DNA of 18,112 nt from a bacterium (GTDB lineage Bacteria > Vulcanimicrobiota > Xenobia > Xenobiales > Xenobiaceae). Made by a program: the position numbers and the translations under genes. The notes below the pieces were generated by a model. It saw only the letters and a program-made list of their open reading frames with translations, was not told where the DNA came from and made no database searches. The stretch covers positions 1 through 18,112 of the forward strand of contig JALHDH010000070.1 of the NCBI GenBank assembly GCA_022839105.1. Direction: 5' to 3'. Shown here one piece after another: positions 15,424-18,112 of the stretch (positions are counted from its first letter, which is position 1; every line of letters starts with the position of its first letter).

Positions 15424-17196
15424 ATGAAAAGACCTGCCACCCCAACACGGGACGGACTGCTCGCCCTGATGCTGTACGGCTTTGGAGCGATTGCTTTTCT
15501 GGGTCCGGCCCTCCTGGCCGGAGGTGCCCTGGTCCTGGGGCATCCCGAATCCGACGTCTGGAAGCATCTGTGGGGTGCCTGGTGGATGGGGCAGGAGCTT
15601 GGCGCCGGGCGCTTCCCCGACTGGACCGAGCTCCAGAACTACCCCTCGGGCGGCCGTCTGTACGTGATCGACCCGCTCAACGCCATCCTGGCAGCGCTCC
15701 TGGCCCCGCTCACGGGCCTGGTCCAGGCCTACAACCTGGTCCTGACCTTCCAGATGCTCTCCGCGGCCCTGGCCGCCTGGGCCCTGGCCCGCTGGCTGAC
15801 CCGCGATGCCCGCGCGGCCCTGGTGGCCGGGGCGGCCTATGGTTTCTGCCCCTTCCTGCTGACCTCCGGCATCGCCAGCGGCATCGCCGAAACCTCGAAC
15901 CTGGCCTGGCTTCCCCTGGGCATCCTGGGACTCCTGATGGGCCTCTCGGGCATCCGCGGCCCCAAGCCGATCCTCCTGGGCGGCGTGGGCCTGGCCCTGG
16001 CGGCCATGGGCTCTTGGTACTTCGGCATGGCCGCCCTGGTCTTCACGATCATGCTGGCCGCCTGGACGGCCCGCCACGGCTCTCCCCCCACCCCCTCGGC
16101 TCCGCCGGTCGCCTGGCGCAGCCCCTTGCTGGCCTGCCTGCTGGGTTCGGTCCTGGTCCTCCCCTTCGCCGTCCTCTTCCTGGGCACCCTCGAAGGCGAG
16201 GAATCCCTGCTGGCCCGGGTCGAGGTGACCGGCCGCATGGAGGTCTCCAGCCTGGACTTCCTGCACCGCCGCGGAGACTTCAAGAATGACGCCGACCTGG
16301 CCGGCTACCTGCTGCCCGGGAAGGACCGCCTCTCGGTGGCCGAGGATGTGGACCGCCGCCTGAAGTCGGTGTACTGCGGATGGCTGGTTCTGGCCCTGGC
16401 CGCGCTCGGCCTGTGGAAGGGCCGGCCCTGGGCGAGCTTCTGGGCCCTGGCCGGACTGGGGATGGGGCTCCTGTCGACGGGCCCGTTCCTGTACGTGTCT
16501 CCGGGGCAGGGCCTTCCCGGCCCCTGGAACCCGGCCTGGGCCCTGGCCTTCTACGCCGTCCCGGGGTTCCGGATGGTGGCCATCGCCGATCGACTGTCGG
16601 TGGTGGTCCAGCTCTGCGTCGCGCTGCTGGCCGCGGCCGGTCTGGCCAGGCTCCTCCCGGAAGGGCGCCGGGGCACGCTGGTGGCCTGCCTGGTGGCCGT
16701 CCTGGTGCTGGCCGAGGTGGCCATGGTCTCTCCGGTGCCCTGGCCCACCCCCACCTCGTCGGCCACCCTCCCGCCCCAGGTCGAGGCGCTGGCCCGGGAA
16801 CCCGGCGGGCGGGGGCTGATCCCCCTGCCCTTGAACCGGACCAACACCACACTTCAGCCGGGCGAGTACTACTACTGGCAGATCCATCACGGAAAACCGA
16901 TGCCGATCGCCCTGACGACCCGATTCCCCCAGCCCATGATGGACAATCGGCTGGTGGGGACCCTGTACCTTTGCGAAGACCCCAACTTCGGAGAGCCGCC
17001 CCCGGCCGAGATCCTGCGGCCCGGCCTGGTCGATCTGCAGAAGGCCGGGTTCGGCTGGTTCCTGGTCAATACCGGGCTGATGCACGCGCGCACGGCCCGC
17101 AAGGTGGAGACGATCCTGACCGGGTTGCTGGGTGCCCCCCTCCGCCATCCCGGCGGAGCCCTGCTCTATCGGATCCCCGAAGCGGAAGAGGACTGA
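15424..17196 (+). CDS. Polytopic membrane protein, GT-C/YfhO-like paralogue
   Basis: This 590-residue product has a dozen or so hydrophobic helices (about 10-455), then a soluble C-terminal domain. The first outer loop reads LVLGHPESDVWKHLWGAWW, an acidic and Trp-rich segment like the catalytic loop of GT-C glycosyltransferases. Later blocks include PLNAILAALLAPLTGLVQAY and AGAAYGFCPFLLTSGIASG. The C-terminal part has GLIPLPLNRTNTTLQPGEYY then YWQIHHGKPMP, which matches the region around VHGQKVLGSF in the divergent paralogue. The ATG at 15424-15426 gives a start just before a basic stretch and the first helix. The frame is open much further upstream, but only because it shadows the divergent gene. 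The ribosome binding site is poor. It is not in an operon on its strand. The family assignment is tentative. Confidence 0.83.
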   Translation: MKRPATPTRDGLLALMLYGFGAIAFLGPALLAGGALVLGHPESDVWKHLWGAWWMGQELGAGRFPDWTELQNYPSGGRLYVIDPLNAILAALLAPLTGLVQAYNLVLTFQMLSAALAAWALARWLTRDARAALVAGAAYGFCPFLLTSGIASGIAETSNLAWLPLGILGLLMGLSGIRGPKPILLGGVGLALAAMGSWYFGMAALVFTIMLAAWTARHGSPPTPSAPPVAWRSPLLACLLGSVLVLPFAVLFLGTLEGEESLLARVEVTGRMEVSSLDFLHRRGDFKNDADLAGYLLPGKDRLSVAEDVDRRLKSVYCGWLVLALAALGLWKGRPWASFWALAGLGMGLLSTGPFLYVSPGQGLPGPWNPAWALAFYAVPGFRMVAIADRLSVVVQLCVALLAAAGLARLLPEGRRGTLVACLVAVLVLAEVAMVSPVPWPTPTSSATLPPQVEALAREPGGRGLIPLPLNRTNTTLQPGEYYYWQIHHGKPMPIALTTRFPQPMMDNRLVGTLYLCEDPNFGEPPPAEILRPGLVDLQKAGFGWFLVNTGLMHARTARKVETILTGLLGAPLRHPGGALLYRIPEAEED

Positions 17197-17203
17197 GCGC
17201 GGG

Positions 17204-17223
17204 CAGGCCCTTCAGAGCGGGCC
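17204..17223. terminator. Possible bidirectional hairpin between convergent genes
   Basis: GGCCC (17206-17210) and GGGCC (17219-17223) flank an eight-base loop in the 30-base gap between two convergent stops. The stem is short and no T-tract follows on either side, so this is only a weak terminator candidate. Confidence 0.25.
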
Positions 17224-17226
17224 GGG

Positions 17227-17688
17227 TCACTCGGAGGGAGCGGCGCTCCCCTCCCCCGGGGGCACGGGGCGGCTGTCCAGCAGGATGTGGAGGAATTCCT
17301 CCATCATCTCGCGATAGCGGGGATCTCCCAGGATCGTGCGGGTGATCTTGGCCTGCATCTGGGGATATCCGGGCTTGCGGGCGATCTCCTCGCCGAACTC
17401 CTGCTCCAGGGCGGAGTCCACCAGCCTGGAGGTGGCCTCGGGCACGAAACCCTGAGCCCCGGGATCCATCTTGAGGATCTCCGAGCAGGCCGAGGCCAGG
17501 AACTTCTCCTGCGGGGTGGTCGGAAGCTCGCGGGCCTGCGGACTGGGCGTATAGATGTCATGGGCCGCCTCGGCCGCGGAGGTCTTCTCCACACCCGACT
17601 GCCTGAGCAGCTTCTTCTGCTGATGGAACCACTCCTCGCTCAGGGGAGGAGGGCCAACAGGCCTCAACGGATCCAAGGGTTCACCCAC
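17227..17688 (-). CDS. Hypothetical helical protein next to flgB
   Basis: The product has 153 residues with no signal peptide and no membrane segment. The N-terminal third is Pro-rich (MGEPLDPLRPVGPPPLSEEW). The rest is predicted helical and charged, for example EKFLASACSEILKMDPGAQG, RLVDSALEQEFGEEIARKPG, KITRTILGDPRYREMMEEFL and HILLDSRPVPPG. It contains no LTxxQ-like unit and no motif I can name. The GTG at 17686-17688 has AGGA immediately upstream, which is tight spacing. A minus-strand promoter candidate at 17747-17774 would give a leader of about 52 bases. It lies divergent from flgB, so a link to the flagellum is possible but not shown. The coding call rests on a sensible composition and a promoter in the right place. 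Confidence 0.6.
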   Translation of the reverse strand: MGEPLDPLRPVGPPPLSEEWFHQQKKLLRQSGVEKTSAAEAAHDIYTPSPQARELPTTPQEKFLASACSEILKMDPGAQGFVPEATSRLVDSALEQEFGEEIARKPGYPQMQAKITRTILGDPRYREMMEEFLHILLDSRPVPPGEGSAAPSE

Positions 17689-17746
17689 TTCCTGTCCGCA
17701 CGGCCCCCCCGCACCGGAGGGTGCCGAAGGCCGGAGTCACGACCTG

Positions 17747-17774
17747 TTTATCACGTCAGCCCACGAAAAGTAAA
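17747..17774 (-). promoter_or_regulatory. Candidate promoter for the gene at 17227-17688
   Basis: On the minus strand TTTACT (17769-17774) and GATAAA (17747-17752) are 16 bases apart, each matching the sigma-70 consensus at four of six positions. The -10 box overlaps one of the CCTGTTTA elements. Confidence 0.4.
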
Positions 17775-17881
17775 CCCGTCTCCTTCCCAGGAGCCTCTAC
17801 CCGAACGCCGAATCCACGGGCCTGGAGAGCCCCCCCGAAGGCCTGGCTCCGGGCCGCCTGTTTACAAGTTGTCAACGAGAC

Positions 17882-17896
17882 TGGAACTTCGGCAGC
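17882..17896 (+). promoter_or_regulatory. Weak sigma-54-like (-24/-12) match upstream of flgB
   Basis: TGGAACTTCGGCAGC has GG and GC with the required 12-base offset and a good -24 half (TGGAAC), but the -12 half is CAGC instead of TTGC. Flagellar rod operons are often sigma-54-dependent, which is the main reason to note it. It would leave a leader of about 125 bases. Confidence 0.2.
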
Positions 17897-18032
17897 GCCT
17901 GTTCACACTTTTGTAACAGACCGACAACGAAACAGAAACAGCCCTCGGATAGCATGAACATCGGGAAGAAACCGCGAATTCCGCCGCATTTCGGGCACTC
18001 CGGAAAGCGGAAACTGGGAGGAGAGTCAGCCG

Positions 18033-18112
18033 ATGAAGCCGGTCAAGCTCGTCGACACCACGCTGCTCGAGAAGGCCCTTGATGCCGCAGCCCTGCGCCA
18101 ACAGGTCATCTC
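18033..18112 (+). CDS. flgB: Flagellar basal-body rod protein FlgB, N-terminal fragment
   Basis: FlgB forms the proximal rod of the flagellar basal body in the periplasm. Only 26 residues are in the window: MKPVKLVDTTLLEKALDAAA followed by LRQQVI. The pattern (short lead-in, L-x-K/x-A-L-D-A-x-A-L-R-Q-Q-V) is the characteristic N-terminal helix of FlgB, which normally continues into SNNIANxxTPG. The ATG at 18033-18035 has GGGAGGAG nine bases upstream. A flagellar rod operon (flgB, flgC, fliE and so on) probably continues beyond the right edge. The assignment rests on a short stretch, so another member of the rod/hook family cannot be fully excluded. Confidence 0.78.
   Translation, partial: MKPVKLVDTTLLEKALDAAALRQQVI

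Larger units (their letters stand above)
17743..17941. repeat. Dispersed CTGTTT/AAACAG elements upstream of flgB
   Basis: Three forward copies are CCTGTTTATCA (17743-17753), CCTGTTTACAA (17857-17867) and CCTGTTCACAC (17898-17908). The last two share 11 of 12 bases (CGCCTGTTYACA) and lie 41 bases apart, about four helical turns. Reverse-orientation copies are TTGTAACAG (17911-17919) and a tandem AAACAGAAACAG (17930-17941). They may be operator sites for a regulator. Confidence 0.45.
17689..18032. other. 344-base intergenic region upstream of flgB with promoter and repeat elements
   Basis: This is the only gap longer than 300 bases. The half nearer flgB is clearly richer in A and T than the surrounding genes. 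I see no credible coding frame. It holds a minus-strand promoter candidate (17747-17774), several CTGTTT-type repeats, a weak sigma-54-like match (17882-17896) and the flgB ribosome binding site (GGGAGGAG, 18016-18023). Confidence 0.6.

Noticed and set aside
15367..17148. Minus-strand open frame of 593 codons
   Set aside because: Gln/Gly-rich shadow of the membrane protein at 15424-17196, with no hydrophobic segments or motifs.
17769..17800. Sigma-28 flagellar promoter (TAAA at 17771)
   Set aside because: No GCCGATAA-like -10 follows at about 15 bases.
17743..17930. Possible replication origin (DnaA-box-like TTTATCACG, TTCACAC, TTGTAAC)
   Set aside because: None matches the TTATNCACA consensus well, and no dnaA, dnaN or gidA gene is present; promoter or operator elements explain the region better.

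Overview
This is an 18.1 kb, GC-rich, gene-dense stretch of a bacterial chromosome. Start codons are ATG, GTG and TTG. Many starts have purine-rich ribosome binding sites and several neighbouring genes overlap by 4 to 11 bases. A gene starting at the right edge encodes the N-terminus of the flagellar rod protein FlgB, and the chromosome also carries murB, so the source is probably a flagellated bacterium with a peptidoglycan wall. I cannot name the phylum. There are no rRNA or tRNA genes, insertion sequences, CRISPR arrays or phage genes.

Layout. (1) 1-2934, minus strand: dUTPase, then a TPR protein, then a coiled-coil protein running off the left edge. (2) 2927-6324, minus strand: a pair of overlapping genes (5524-6324 and 5060-5527) for exported or membrane-anchored proteins, then a ComEC-type DNA-uptake channel whose end overlaps the dUTPase start. 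(3) 6475-7617, plus strand: ribonuclease D, divergent from the pair; both promoters sit so close to the start codons that the transcripts look leaderless. (4) 7633-8709, minus strand: Mrp/ApbC-type P-loop ATPase (Fe-S carrier). (5) 8807-10625, plus strand: murB followed by a ComB (2-phosphosulfolactate phosphatase) family gene. (6) 10615-15361, minus strand: three genes chained by 4-base overlaps, a polytopic membrane protein followed by two more membrane-anchored proteins related to the pair in (2). (7) 15424-17196, plus strand: a second polytopic membrane protein, paralogous to and divergent from the one in (6). (8) 17227-17688, minus strand: an unrecognised small protein. (9) 17689-18032: an AT-richer regulatory gap with repeated CTGTTT elements, then flgB.

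The main novelty candidate is a family of four proteins (5060-5527, 5524-6324, 10615-11631, 11628-13373) that carry eight copies of one helical unit: an L-T-x-x-Q-like motif, a variable helical stretch, then an (I/V)-L-T-x-E-Q-like motif, usually followed by a short amphipathic helix. The units resemble the LTxxQ motif of Spy/CpxP periplasmic proteins, but here they are tandem, anchored by one N-terminal membrane segment, and encoded in overlapping gene pairs. One pair is in an operon with a GT-C-like membrane protein. Function is unknown; an envelope (extracytoplasmic) role is inferred.

The rest is housekeeping: nucleotide-pool sanitation (dut), DNA uptake (comEC), RNA processing (rnd), Fe-S assembly (mrp), cell wall synthesis (murB) and motility (flgB).
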